A stretch of DNA of 64,000 nt from Lactobacillus kimbladii. GTDB taxonomy: Bacteria; Bacillota; Bacilli; Lactobacillales; Lactobacillaceae. Below the pieces are notes generated by a model. It saw nothing but the letters and a program-made list of their open reading frames with translations. It had not been told where the DNA came from and did not search any database. A program made the translations under genes and the position numbers. Each line of letters begins with the position of its first letter. Position 1 is the first letter of the stretch. The stretch is from positions 1 through 64,000 of the forward strand of contig NZ_SCMB01000006.1 of the NCBI RefSeq assembly GCF_014323605.1. Direction: 5' to 3'. Below are positions 43,454-51,936 of this stretch, in pieces.

Positions 43454-46306
43454 ATGAAGGAGGAGAGAAAAATTAATAAAGAAAGTAATATACAAAAAAA
43501 TGTAGAATCCGAAAATTTGAAATTGCAAAACATCACTGAAGTAACCAGACAATCTGGTTATTTTGAGATTCACTATACACATGGACTGATTGGACACCTA
43601 TATATACTAGATGCAAAAACATTCAGGTTATATATTGATCCAAGCCAGAAATTTCAGGAGCCGGAACAATCAGAAGAAGGATTGCATGCTCAAATTTTCT
43701 TGACAGATATATATAGCGCCAAAGGAATGAATTGTACCAATCTCCATGTAACCACAAACGGCTGGCAAATTGATACAGGTGCAGTTGAAATCAATTTAGT
43801 TAAAAATGACGCTACAATGAGTGTTACTAAAAACGGTAAGGTAGTATTAAAAGAGGCACGGCCGATTGAACTGACAAATTCGGCAACTCTTCAAACTTTA
43901 ATTGATCATAATAGTAATTACTTTGGTGGAGGTACCCAAAACGGCCGTTTCACACTAGCAGGAGAAAAAATCGAAATTGTAAATACCAATAACTGGGTTG
44001 ATCAAGGTGTAGCTTCACCTAATCCTTTTTACTGGTCAACTGCCGGTTACGGTGTAATTCGCAATACTTTTAAGCCCGGACATTATGACTTTAATAGCAA
44101 TTCGAACGACGAGATTACGACTGTTCATGAAGAAAATCGTTTTGATGCCATTTATTTCTTTGCCGACTCAGCATATGAATTAATTAATGCATATCATAAG
44201 CTAACTGGTAGGCCTGCCCTGATACCAGTTTTCGGCTTTTATGAAGCTCATCTAAATGCATATAACCGTGACTATTGGGTTAAGGTAAAACCTGATGAAA
44301 AGGGAGCTATCAAATATCCTGATGGCAAGTATTATCGTGAATATCAGCCCAAAGATTTACCGGCAGAATTAAAACCAAAGTCAATCAGGGAAACGCTTAA
44401 TGGTGAACATGGCGGGGTTTCATATCAGTTTAGTGCCCGTGCCATGCTCGAACAATATCTGCAAAATGATATGCCTATAGGCTGGTTCTTGCCTAATGAT
44501 GGTTATGGAGCTGGATATGGTCAAACTGATTCATTAGCAGGTAACCTCAAGAATTTAGCTGAGTTTGTTAAATATGCTAATAGTAAAGGTGTGCAAGTAG
44601 GACTTTGGACCCAGCAAAATCTTGCACCTGTAGATCCTGCCAATCCTAAACCCGATGACCGTGATTTTGAAAAAGAACTGGTTGCCGGAGTGACTGCACT
44701 TAAAACTGATGAGGCCTGGGTTGGCCATGGTTATTCGTTCGGCTTAAATGCCACTCAAAGTACTGCCAAGATGATTGCCAAAATCAAAGGTGACCAATTG
44801 CGACCATTTATTATTACTGTTGATGGCTGGGCAGGAACTCAAAATACCAGTACAGTTTGGACTGGGGATGAAGTAGGTGGTGAATGGGAATATATTCGCT
44901 TCCAAATACCAACTTATATTGGCGAAGGGCTCTCAGGACAACCTAATGTTGCGTCAGACATGGACGGCATTTTTGGAGGTCAACAGCCTATTATTAATAC
45001 CAGAGATTATCAGTGGAAAGCTTTCACCCCAATTCAATTAAATATGGATGGCTGGGGTAAGAATCCTAAAAACCCATTTGTATTTGGCGGTATTACAAAT
45101 AAACTTAACCGCGCTTACCTCAAGCAGAAATCAATGATGATGCCGTATATTTATAGCATTGCAGCGCAAGCTACTTTTACTAGTAAACCCATGGTGCGAG
45201 CAATGTTCTTGGAATATCCTGATGTGCCTGAATTTTATACTAATTTGGTCAGATACCAATATTTATGGGGAGAAAATTTCTTAGTTGCTCCGATTTATCA
45301 AGATACTGCCAGTGATGAAGCGGGGAATGATATCAGAAACGAAATTTATTTGCCTGATGAAAAGCAAATCTGGATTGACTACTTTACTGGTCAAGAATAT
45401 CGTGGCGGTCAAGTAATTAATAACTTTGATGCACCATTATGGAAATTGCCTGTATTTGTTAAAGCAGGAGCAATCGTTCCTGTAGCACCAGCAACTAACA
45501 CACCTAAGGAATACCTTGATCTGAAAAAGCAGCGGCAATTTGTAGTTTATACCAATGGGAACAGCTGCTTTACAGCTTATGAGGATGATGGCTTTTCAGC
45601 TAAGTACCAGCAGGGCGATTATGCTCAAACCACAATTAGCAGTCATTTGTTGGGTTCTGATCTGACTATTCAAATTGCTAAAACTAAAGGTACATATACT
45701 AGTTTTGATCCGGAAAAAACAACGGAAATTGATATCAGAACCAAAAAAGCACCAAAGGCTGTCAAAACTATGGTTGGCAATCAAGAAATTAGTTTGAATG
45801 AAGTAAATAGTATAGCTGAATTTCGCAGCCAAGAAAATTGCTATTTCTTTGATCAAAATTACTTGGTTAACCCATACTTAAAAGAATTTAGCACCAATTT
45901 AAAGCAGACATTTTTGAGAATAAAAATAGGTCAGACCAATACTAGTCAAAACGAAATAGCTATTAAAATCGGTGGTATCGCTATAAGTGCAAAACTGGTT
46001 AACAGTTTGCCAGCAGAAGATGATTCTTTGACAAGTCCGACTAATTTGGTACAAGATGATGAAAAAACTACTGCAGATTCCATCACGGTATCATGGCAAC
46101 CTGTAGCTGATTGCGATAGTTATCAACTTAAAATTGACAATCTCTTATATACCAATATTAAAAAGGCAAGCTTTACCCTCAGCAACCTAAGGTCTGAAAC
46201 AGCTCATACTTTTAAAGTCAGAGCGATTAAGAACTTAAAGGTATCTTCTTGGGGAGCAAGAATTAGCTGCCAAACTAAGAAAGCGGACAAAAAAGAGCAA
46301 AAATAG
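43454..46306 (+). CDS. GH31 glycosidase paralogue without signal peptide
   Basis: 950-residue paralogue of the neighbouring surface GH31, colinear and highly similar from GYFEIHYTHG (about residue 36) through the catalytic region. Asp419 (LKTDEAWVGHGYSFG) and Asp472 (WTGDEVGGEWEYIRF) keep the same 53-residue spacing as in the large enzyme. A fibronectin III domain at the C-terminus (ITVSWQPVADCDSYQLKIDN) ends the protein; the CBM32-like, dockerin, cohesin and SLAP parts are missing. No signal peptide is visible, so it is probably cytoplasmic and would act on imported glycosides. The start is puzzling: AAGGAGGAGAG lies immediately after the ATG, ideally placed for an ATT codon at 43472. Its codon choice is less AT-rich than the large copy. 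Confidence 0.85.
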   Translation: MKEERKINKESNIQKNVESENLKLQNITEVTRQSGYFEIHYTHGLIGHLYILDAKTFRLYIDPSQKFQEPEQSEEGLHAQIFLTDIYSAKGMNCTNLHVTTNGWQIDTGAVEINLVKNDATMSVTKNGKVVLKEARPIELTNSATLQTLIDHNSNYFGGGTQNGRFTLAGEKIEIVNTNNWVDQGVASPNPFYWSTAGYGVIRNTFKPGHYDFNSNSNDEITTVHEENRFDAIYFFADSAYELINAYHKLTGRPALIPVFGFYEAHLNAYNRDYWVKVKPDEKGAIKYPDGKYYREYQPKDLPAELKPKSIRETLNGEHGGVSYQFSARAMLEQYLQNDMPIGWFLPNDGYGAGYGQTDSLAGNLKNLAEFVKYANSKGVQVGLWTQQNLAPVDPANPKPDDRDFEKELVAGVTALKTDEAWVGHGYSFGLNATQSTAKMIAKIKGDQLRPFIITVDGWAGTQNTSTVWTGDEVGGEWEYIRFQIPTYIGEGLSGQPNVASDMDGIFGGQQPIINTRDYQWKAFTPIQLNMDGWGKNPKNPFVFGGITNKLNRAYLKQKSMMMPYIYSIAAQATFTSKPMVRAMFLEYPDVPEFYTNLVRYQYLWGENFLVAPIYQDTASDEAGNDIRNEIYLPDEKQIWIDYFTGQEYRGGQVINNFDAPLWKLPVFVKAGAIVPVAPATNTPKEYLDLKKQRQFVVYTNGNSCFTAYEDDGFSAKYQQGDYAQTTISSHLLGSDLTIQIAKTKGTYTSFDPEKTTEIDIRTKKAPKAVKTMVGNQEISLNEVNSIAEFRSQENCYFFDQNYLVNPYLKEFSTNLKQTFLRIKIGQTNTSQNEIAIKIGGIAISAKLVNSLPAEDDSLTSPTNLVQDDEKTTADSITVSWQPVADCDSYQLKIDNLLYTNIKKASFTLSNLRSETAHTFKVRAIKNLKVSSWGARISCQTKKADKKEQK

Positions 46307-46450
46307 CCTTAAATAAGAATGGTAAAGTTTTTCCGATGTAATGATAGTTGTGAAAAAGTTTACTAAAACTCTTGTTTTTCTTTAAAAGGCAACTTTATCA
46401 GTATATAATAATAGTTGTGCGATTAAAGAAAATGTTAAAGGAGATATATA

Positions 46451-47446
46451 ATGAAAACAATTTCTGCAGCAGTTGCCAAACATATGGCAAACTTGTCAAC
46501 AACTGATGGTATAATCAGTGCTTTGGCAATCGATCAACGTGGCTCTTTGAAAAAGATGTTAGCAGAGGCTGCTAATAAACCTGCTGATGAAACAACTATT
46601 GTTGATTTTAAAAAAGCAGTTTCCAGTGAGTTAACTCCTTACGCTTCATCAATTTTGACTGACCCGGAATATGGTTTGCCGGCAACTAAAGTTAGAGACA
46701 AAAATTGTGGATTATTACTTTCTTATGAAAAAACCGGCTATGATACCACCGAACCTGGCAGAATGCCTGACTTAATTGCTAATCAGTCTGGATTAAGAAT
46801 TAAAAATGAAGGCGGAGATGCCATTAAGTTTTTGGTTTACTATGATCCTGACGAAGGTCAAGAAATTAATGATAAAAAACAAGCTTTCGTTGAGAGAGTT
46901 GGTGCAGAAGCAAAAGCGAACGAATTACCATTCTTTTTGGAAGTTCTGACTTATGATGCCAATATTGCTGATGCTAAGAGCGAAGAATTTGCGAAAGTTA
47001 AAGCTGATAAGGTCTTGAAGACAATGAAAGAATTTTCAAAGCCTGAATATGATGTAACTGTACTTAAAGTGGAAATTCCATTTAATATCAAGTTTGTTGA
47101 AGGCTTTAATGGAGACAACAACGTTGTTTACACTCAAGAAGAAGCTAAGGATCTGCTTAAAAAGCAGTCAGAGATAACTGATCTGCCTTATATTTTCTTA
47201 TCTGCTGGTGTAACCAGTGAAGAATTTATTGCTGAAATTAAAATGGCTGAAGAAGCCGGTGCTGACTTCAACGGCGTTCTTTGTGGCCGTGCTACTTGGA
47301 AACCAGCTATCAAGCCATTTGCTGCTGAAAGTGAAATAGCCGGTAGAAAGTGGCTATCAACTCACGGCAGAGAAAATATTGAAAACTTAAATGAGGCACT
47401 TAAAGGTGCCAAGTCTTGGCGTGATAAGTTAGAAGTTGCTGACTAA
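46451..47446 (+). CDS. lacD: Tagatose 1,6-bisphosphate aldolase
   Basis: Class I aldolase of 331 residues that cleaves tagatose-1,6-bisphosphate into dihydroxyacetone phosphate and glyceraldehyde-3-phosphate, the last step of the tagatose pathway. Seen: ALAIDQRGSLKKML (residues 24-37), ASSILTDPEYGLPA, the VLKVEIPFNIKFVEGF region with the Schiff-base Lys, and GVTSEEFIAEIKMAEEAGADFNGVLCGRATW. Strong AAAGGAG site. It stands alone after the GH31 pair, about 22 kb from lacAB, instead of in one lac operon, with no lacC in the window. Confidence 0.94.
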   Translation: MKTISAAVAKHMANLSTTDGIISALAIDQRGSLKKMLAEAANKPADETTIVDFKKAVSSELTPYASSILTDPEYGLPATKVRDKNCGLLLSYEKTGYDTTEPGRMPDLIANQSGLRIKNEGGDAIKFLVYYDPDEGQEINDKKQAFVERVGAEAKANELPFFLEVLTYDANIADAKSEEFAKVKADKVLKTMKEFSKPEYDVTVLKVEIPFNIKFVEGFNGDNNVVYTQEEAKDLLKKQSEITDLPYIFLSAGVTSEEFIAEIKMAEEAGADFNGVLCGRATWKPAIKPFAAESEIAGRKWLSTHGRENIENLNEALKGAKSWRDKLEVAD

Positions 47447-47474
47447 TTTTACCAGCTTTGATAATTAGAAGTTA

Positions 47475-47514
47475 AAAAAGCTTTCTATACTTTAATTAGT
47501 ATAGAAAGCTTTTT
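47475..47514. terminator. Bidirectional terminator between lacD and rpiR
   Basis: 17-bp perfect stem AAAAAGCTTTCTATACT/AGTATAGAAAGCTTTTT with a 6-nt loop; the converging regulator gene stops within its right edge. Confidence 0.92.
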
Positions 47515-48274
47515 ATTTGCTCTTGTAAAAATCAGTTCTAACTGAATAAGCATCACTAAAAATACGGGTCATTATTTGTAATGGCAAGCGTGATCTGACC
47601 TCGTACTCGGGAAAATAATTAGTTTTAGATTTGTAACCGATAAAGGATAAAGTGGAAAAGGGCAAAATACTACCAGATGAATTAGTAGTGAAGGTCAAGA
47701 TAGGAACTTCATTTTTATTAAGAGCTTTAGCTGCAGTGACCAATTCCTCAGTTTCACCGTTCAAAGTGATAAAAATTGCTAATGAATCTTTCTTGATTTT
47801 ACAGGCGATCGTCTTAATAATATTTGGGTCTGAATGAAATTCGCAATATTTTCCAGTTAATTGCAATTTAACCATCATTTCGTGAGCAATTGATTCAGAT
47901 AGGCCGCGAGCAAAGATAAAAACGATTTTAGCTTGCTTAGTGAGCGAAATACTGTCCTCAATCGTACTGTAGTTCAAATTATGCAAAGTGTTATTCATTT
48001 CAATTTCGTTTTTAGTAATCACGCATTTGATTTTATCGTCAGCATCATTTAGCACACTAAAAGTAGAATTTGAATTGTTTTTTAGTTTCAAAGATTCGCG
48101 GTAAGAGGTGTAACCACTGTAACCCATTTTTTGCATGGTGCGCACAATTGTTGCAGTTGAGACATTTGCAAATTGACTTAGTTTTACTATCGACATATTA
48201 GCAATCTTTTGGGGATTATTTTCTACGATATTCCAGAGATGTAATTCTGCTGAGGAAAGTTCTTTATTTGGCAT
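47513..48274 (-). CDS. RpiR/MurR family transcription regulator
   Basis: 253-residue regulator. N-terminal HTH_6 (IVKLSQFANVSTATIVRTMQKMGYSGYTSYRESLK, about residues 23-57), then a SIS sugar-phosphate-binding domain (IVFIFARGLSESIAHEMMVKLQLTGKYCEFHSD, SLAIFITLNGETEELVTAAKALNKNEVPILTFT). It is divergent from fruK-fruA across about 120 bp containing a cre site and is therefore the likely regulator of fructose uptake, replacing the more usual DeoR-type FruR. The ribosome site AAAGGAG precedes the ATG. Confidence 0.88.
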   Translation of the reverse strand: MPNKELSSAELHLWNIVENNPQKIANMSIVKLSQFANVSTATIVRTMQKMGYSGYTSYRESLKLKNNSNSTFSVLNDADDKIKCVITKNEIEMNNTLHNLNYSTIEDSISLTKQAKIVFIFARGLSESIAHEMMVKLQLTGKYCEFHSDPNIIKTIACKIKKDSLAIFITLNGETEELVTAAKALNKNEVPILTFTTNSSGSILPFSTLSFIGYKSKTNYFPEYEVRSRLPLQIMTRIFSDAYSVRTDFYKSK

Positions 48275-48312
48275 ATATACGCTCCTTTTGTAAATAGTTT
48301 CCCAATAATTAT

Positions 48313-48326
48313 AGTAAACGCTATCA
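48313..48326. promoter_or_regulatory. cre site in the rpiR-fruK intergenic region
   Basis: AGTAAACGCTATCA matches 13 of 14 positions of the catabolite-response consensus. It lies between the divergent genes and could act on both. Confidence 0.75.
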
Positions 48327-48396
48327 ATTTGGAAAAACGTTACACTTTTTAACTTCTATAATAATAATGCAAAAGGCAAAAAAAGGGGAGAAATCT

Positions 48397-49326
48397 TTGA
48401 TTTACACAATAACGTTGAACCCAGCGATTGATTTGGTAATTGTTACCCAAAAGCTGGAACCAAAGGTAGTTAATAGAACTGAAAAATTTGAATTGCAACC
48501 TAATGGTAAAGGAGTCAATGTTTCGTTCATTTTAAAGAAATTAGGCATTGATAGTGTAGCTACTGGTATTGGTGGCGGCTTTACATTAGATTATGTCATT
48601 TCTGGTCTTAAAGAAATGGGGATTCAAACCAATTTTTTGAAGGTAAAAGATCCTACCAGAGTTAACGTATTTACCGATGTTTTGGATGAAAAAACAGAAT
48701 ACAAACAAGTTAACCCAGGACCAGTAGTCAGCTTGGAAAAACAAAACCTCTTTTTGGATTATCTAAAAAATACACTAACTAAGGATGATATGGTAGTTGT
48801 TTCCGGCAGTTTCTCTCGGGGCATCAAACCGGACTTTTTAGTACAACTGGCTCAGCTAGTTCAAAAGCAAGGGGCTAAATTTGTAGTTGACAGCAGTTAT
48901 ATGGAAGTAATTGATACTTTAAAATATCGGCCGTTTTTACTTAAACCCAATGACGCAGAACTGGCAGCTTTTTTTAATTATGAGGGTGAAATGACAGACG
49001 AGAAAACAGTCGCTTTTGCTCAAAAGCTAGTTAAACTGGGTTGCCAAAATGTGTTGGTTTCTTTAGGTGCTAATGGAGCAGCTTTTATTAATGAACGGCA
49101 TATCCTGTTTGCCAATGCACCTAAAATACAAGTGGTTAATTCAGCTTGTGCAGGGGATACAATGCTTGGTACCTTCATTGCCTTTTTGGAAAAGAAAAAA
49201 CCTATTAGTGAGGCTCTCAAAGTAGCTGTAGCTGCAGGAAGCGATACAGCTAGTCGCACTGGACTAACAGATTTTTCTTTAAATAATTTGTTACCACAAA
49301 TTTCAGTAACGGAAAGGATGAATTAA
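48397..49326 (+). CDS. fruK: 1-phosphofructokinase (PfkB family)
   Basis: Phosphorylates fructose-1-phosphate to fructose-1,6-bisphosphate; 309 residues. Seen: IYTITLNPAIDLVI at the N-terminus, LQPNGKGVNVSFILKKLG (PfkB motif 1) and VNSACAGDTMLGTFIAF (motif 2, catalytic Asp in GDT). LacC (tagatose-6-phosphate kinase) belongs to the same subfamily and cannot be excluded by sequence alone, but the one-base gap to fruA favours FruK. TTG start at 48397, six nt after GGGGAG, gives the standard N-terminus; an upstream ATG has no ribosome site. Confidence 0.9.
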   Translation: MIYTITLNPAIDLVIVTQKLEPKVVNRTEKFELQPNGKGVNVSFILKKLGIDSVATGIGGGFTLDYVISGLKEMGIQTNFLKVKDPTRVNVFTDVLDEKTEYKQVNPGPVVSLEKQNLFLDYLKNTLTKDDMVVVSGSFSRGIKPDFLVQLAQLVQKQGAKFVVDSSYMEVIDTLKYRPFLLKPNDAELAAFFNYEGEMTDEKTVAFAQKLVKLGCQNVLVSLGANGAAFINERHILFANAPKIQVVNSACAGDTMLGTFIAFLEKKKPISEALKVAVAAGSDTASRTGLTDFSLNNLLPQISVTERMN

Positions 49327-49327
49327 A

Positions 49328-51247
49328 GTGGCTAAATATGATTTAGTTGGTGCAACTGGTTGTGCAACTGGTGTTGCCCATACATTTATGGCCGAAGAGG
49401 CATTAGAAAAAGCTGCAGAAAAGCTTGGTTATACCATTAAAATTGAAACACATGGTCAAACAGGTATTGAAAATAATTTAACAAGTGCAGAAATTGAGGA
49501 TGCGCAAGCCGTAATTGTTGCTTCCGATATTGATGTTGGCCTGGATCGGTTTGCAGGCAAACGTCTAGTGGTAGTTCCGGTAGCAAGAGGTGTTAAAGAG
49601 CCAGATGCTTTAATTAAAAAAGTTTTGGCGGCACCAATTTATAAAGATGGCCAGGCAGCTAAAGATTCCACTCATGAGAGTGTAGGAAAGCAAAAGCTAG
49701 GAAATAAAATTTATACCTCTTTGATGAATGGCGTCTCTCATATGTTGCCATTTGTCGTTGCTGGTGGAGTTTTAATGGCCATCTCGTTTTTCTGGGGAAT
49801 TGATTCTGCTAATCCTAAAAGCAGTGAATACAACCAATTTGCTGCGATGCTAAATACTGTTGGCAGTACTACTATGAACTTGATGGCTCCAGTCTTAGGA
49901 GCTTATATTGCTGAAGCTTTGGCGCAACGGACGGGTTTTGTAGTCGGCTTGGCTGCCGGTTTTATCACCTTCAACGGTGGCGGTGGCTTTTTGGGAGCTA
50001 TCGTTGGTGGCTATTTAGCTGCGATCGTTGTTTTAGGCTTACAGAAGCTGTTTCAACCACTGCCAGATGATAAATTTAGAGGCTTGAAATCAATCTTTCT
50101 TTTGCCTGTTCTCGGGGTTTTAATCACAGGATCAATTATGTACCTATTAAATACTCCAATTAAAGCACTGAACGTTGGTTTAATGTCCTGGCTTAGAGGT
50201 TTTGAAAATACTAATCCTGCATTGTTAGGAATAATAGTTGGCATAATGTGTGCAGCGGACTTTGGTGGTCCGATTAACAAGGCAGCTTATGTTACAGGTA
50301 CAGTATTGCTGGCACAAGGAAACTACTACTTTATGGCTGGTGTTTCTGCTGCTTGTATTGCCCCACCTCTAGCTACGGGCTTTGCGGTCTTAATGAATCG
50401 CAAAGCATATTCAAAGAGTGAAAGAGCTGCTGGCTATGTCAATTTTTTACTGGGATCTACTCATATTACTGAAGGCGCGATTCCATTTGCTGCTAAACAT
50501 CCGTTATGGAATATTCCGGCATTTATGGTTGGTTCTGCAGTTGCGTCAGTTTTAACTTACATAACGAAAATTAGCGTACCTGCTCCTCACGGTGGCTTTA
50601 TTGTTTTACCATTAGTTAATAAACCATTCTTATGGGTATTGTGGATTCTAATTGGATCGGTTATTTCGGGGGCATTACTAGCTCTAATTGCTGGTAGATT
50701 TGCAAAAAAAGATGCTTTAGCAACTGCAACTGACTCTACAATTGCACCTAGTGTAGACAACACATCTCATGAACAAGCAGAAACTAAAGTAGAAACTTTT
50801 GCTCCAAGTGATATTCTTGATTTACAAAATATTAAAGTTGGCGTTGATGTTGCTAGTCGCGATGAAGCACTTAAATATTTAGCAGACTTTGCCGTCAAAA
50901 ACAACTTGGCTAACGACAGTGAAGCTGTTTACAATAGTTATGTTAAGCGTGAAAAAGAGGGCTCTACGGGTATGACAGATGGTTTTGCAATTCCCCATGC
51001 CCAGTCAGCAGCAATTGCGAAGTCTTCAATGATAGTTTTGAAGCTCAAACAGCCGATTGATTGGCAATCATTAGATTGTAAAAAGATTGATACAGTTATT
51101 TCCTTTTTGATACCACAAGTTGATAGTAATGCTCATTTGCAGTATCTATCAAATACTGCCAAACTTTTGACTCACGCAGATTTTATTGCTAAATTAAAAG
51201 CAGCCAATACACCTGCAGAAATTCAAAATTTGTTTGAAAATAATTAA
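49328..51247 (+). CDS. fruA: PTS fructose EIIBCA fusion
   Basis: Fructose permease imported as fructose-1-phosphate; 639 residues. Domain order is EIIB (1-100, phospho-Cys12 in GATGCATGVAHTF), EIIC (about 125-465, with GGGFLGAIVGGYLA and FGGPINKAAY) and EIIA at the C-terminus (about 495-639, phospho-His in GFAIPHAQSAAI). The common order in Firmicutes is A-B-C, so B-C-A is a rearranged variant. GTG start one base after fruK stops. A terminator follows. Confidence 0.93.
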   Translation: MAKYDLVGATGCATGVAHTFMAEEALEKAAEKLGYTIKIETHGQTGIENNLTSAEIEDAQAVIVASDIDVGLDRFAGKRLVVVPVARGVKEPDALIKKVLAAPIYKDGQAAKDSTHESVGKQKLGNKIYTSLMNGVSHMLPFVVAGGVLMAISFFWGIDSANPKSSEYNQFAAMLNTVGSTTMNLMAPVLGAYIAEALAQRTGFVVGLAAGFITFNGGGGFLGAIVGGYLAAIVVLGLQKLFQPLPDDKFRGLKSIFLLPVLGVLITGSIMYLLNTPIKALNVGLMSWLRGFENTNPALLGIIVGIMCAADFGGPINKAAYVTGTVLLAQGNYYFMAGVSAACIAPPLATGFAVLMNRKAYSKSERAAGYVNFLLGSTHITEGAIPFAAKHPLWNIPAFMVGSAVASVLTYITKISVPAPHGGFIVLPLVNKPFLWVLWILIGSVISGALLALIAGRFAKKDALATATDSTIAPSVDNTSHEQAETKVETFAPSDILDLQNIKVGVDVASRDEALKYLADFAVKNNLANDSEAVYNSYVKREKEGSTGMTDGFAIPHAQSAAIAKSSMIVLKLKQPIDWQSLDCKKIDTVISFLIPQVDSNAHLQYLSNTAKLLTHADFIAKLKAANTPAEIQNLFENN

Positions 51248-51279
51248 TAGACTAGTAAATATTAAACTAAATAAAGTGA

Positions 51280-51316
51280 GTCCCGCAAGTTGTCTAACTT
51301 ACGGGACTTATTTTGC
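51280..51316 (+). terminator. Terminator of fruKA
   Basis: GTCCCG and AAGTT pair with AACTT and CGGGAC (one mismatch), loop GTCT, followed by TTATTTT. Confidence 0.85.
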
Positions 51317-51393
51317 TGTGTTTTTCAATTTTGAATAATTTTATAATCGATAGGCTTTATATTTATTTGAAGACAATTGATTATAAAAATACA

Positions 51394-51420
51394 AAAAAAG
51401 AAAGCATATTAATGCTTCCT
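51394..51420 (-). terminator. Terminator of the 38-codon gene
   Basis: Read leftward: AAGCAT pairs with ATGCTT around TAAT, then CTTTTTTT. Confidence 0.75.
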
Positions 51421-51431
51421 GGTTTAAACAA

Positions 51432-51548
51432 TTAGTCTTCAACCTTTTTTGCTTCATTTAATGCCTTCATAATTGAAGGATTTTTTGAATGGCAATCTTC
51501 AAGCATTTGCAAATCTTTTTTGTCCAGTGTGACTTCGAACTTACTCAT
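51432..51548 (-). CDS. Small hypothetical protein (38 residues)
   Basis: Short gene with all the marks of a real one: GAAAGGAAA seven bases before ATG, an open frame of 38 codons and its own terminator 11 nt past the stop. The product begins MSKFEVTLDKKDLQMLEDCH and ends KALNEAKKVED. It is soluble, mixed-charge and probably helical, with no membrane segment or Gly-Gly leader. I do not recognise it. It stands alone between fruA and apf. Confidence 0.7.
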   Translation of the reverse strand: MSKFEVTLDKKDLQMLEDCHSKNPSIMKALNEAKKVED

Positions 51549-51936
51549 TCTGTAATTTCCTTTCTACCAAATTTTAAATTAACTATATCACTTTTATAGC
51601 ATAAATATGCAAAGCTAGCTAATGTTTTTCATTTATGTTGCAAAAGTGATTTCTTTTTCTTTAAAGAGTGGTTTACAAACAAATGTTCTTAAAACCAATA
51701 ATTAGCTTTGTGACCCTGTTCTAATTACATTTTTTGAATTAAATAGCAGTTAACTTTGTATTACAATTGTGACATTTTTAACAATTTAGGTAATTAATTC
51801 TTAAAGGTTGAGTGATATTCTTGTTATGATTCTGCAATTTTGAGGTAGTACCATATATAGTATCAAATTGAATAATATTTTACTATACTCAATTTGAGAA
51901 ATATATTATAGATTTTTGTTTAAGGAGAGAATTTTT
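51549..51936. promoter_or_regulatory. Long upstream region of apf
   Basis: 388 bp without a gene. It contains a 9-bp perfect inverted repeat TCAAATTGA...TCAATTTGA (51863-51871 and 51889-51897) around TATACT-like sequence, just before the ribosome site. It could be an operator or a 5' hairpin stabilising the mRNA of this abundant surface protein. Confidence 0.45.
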
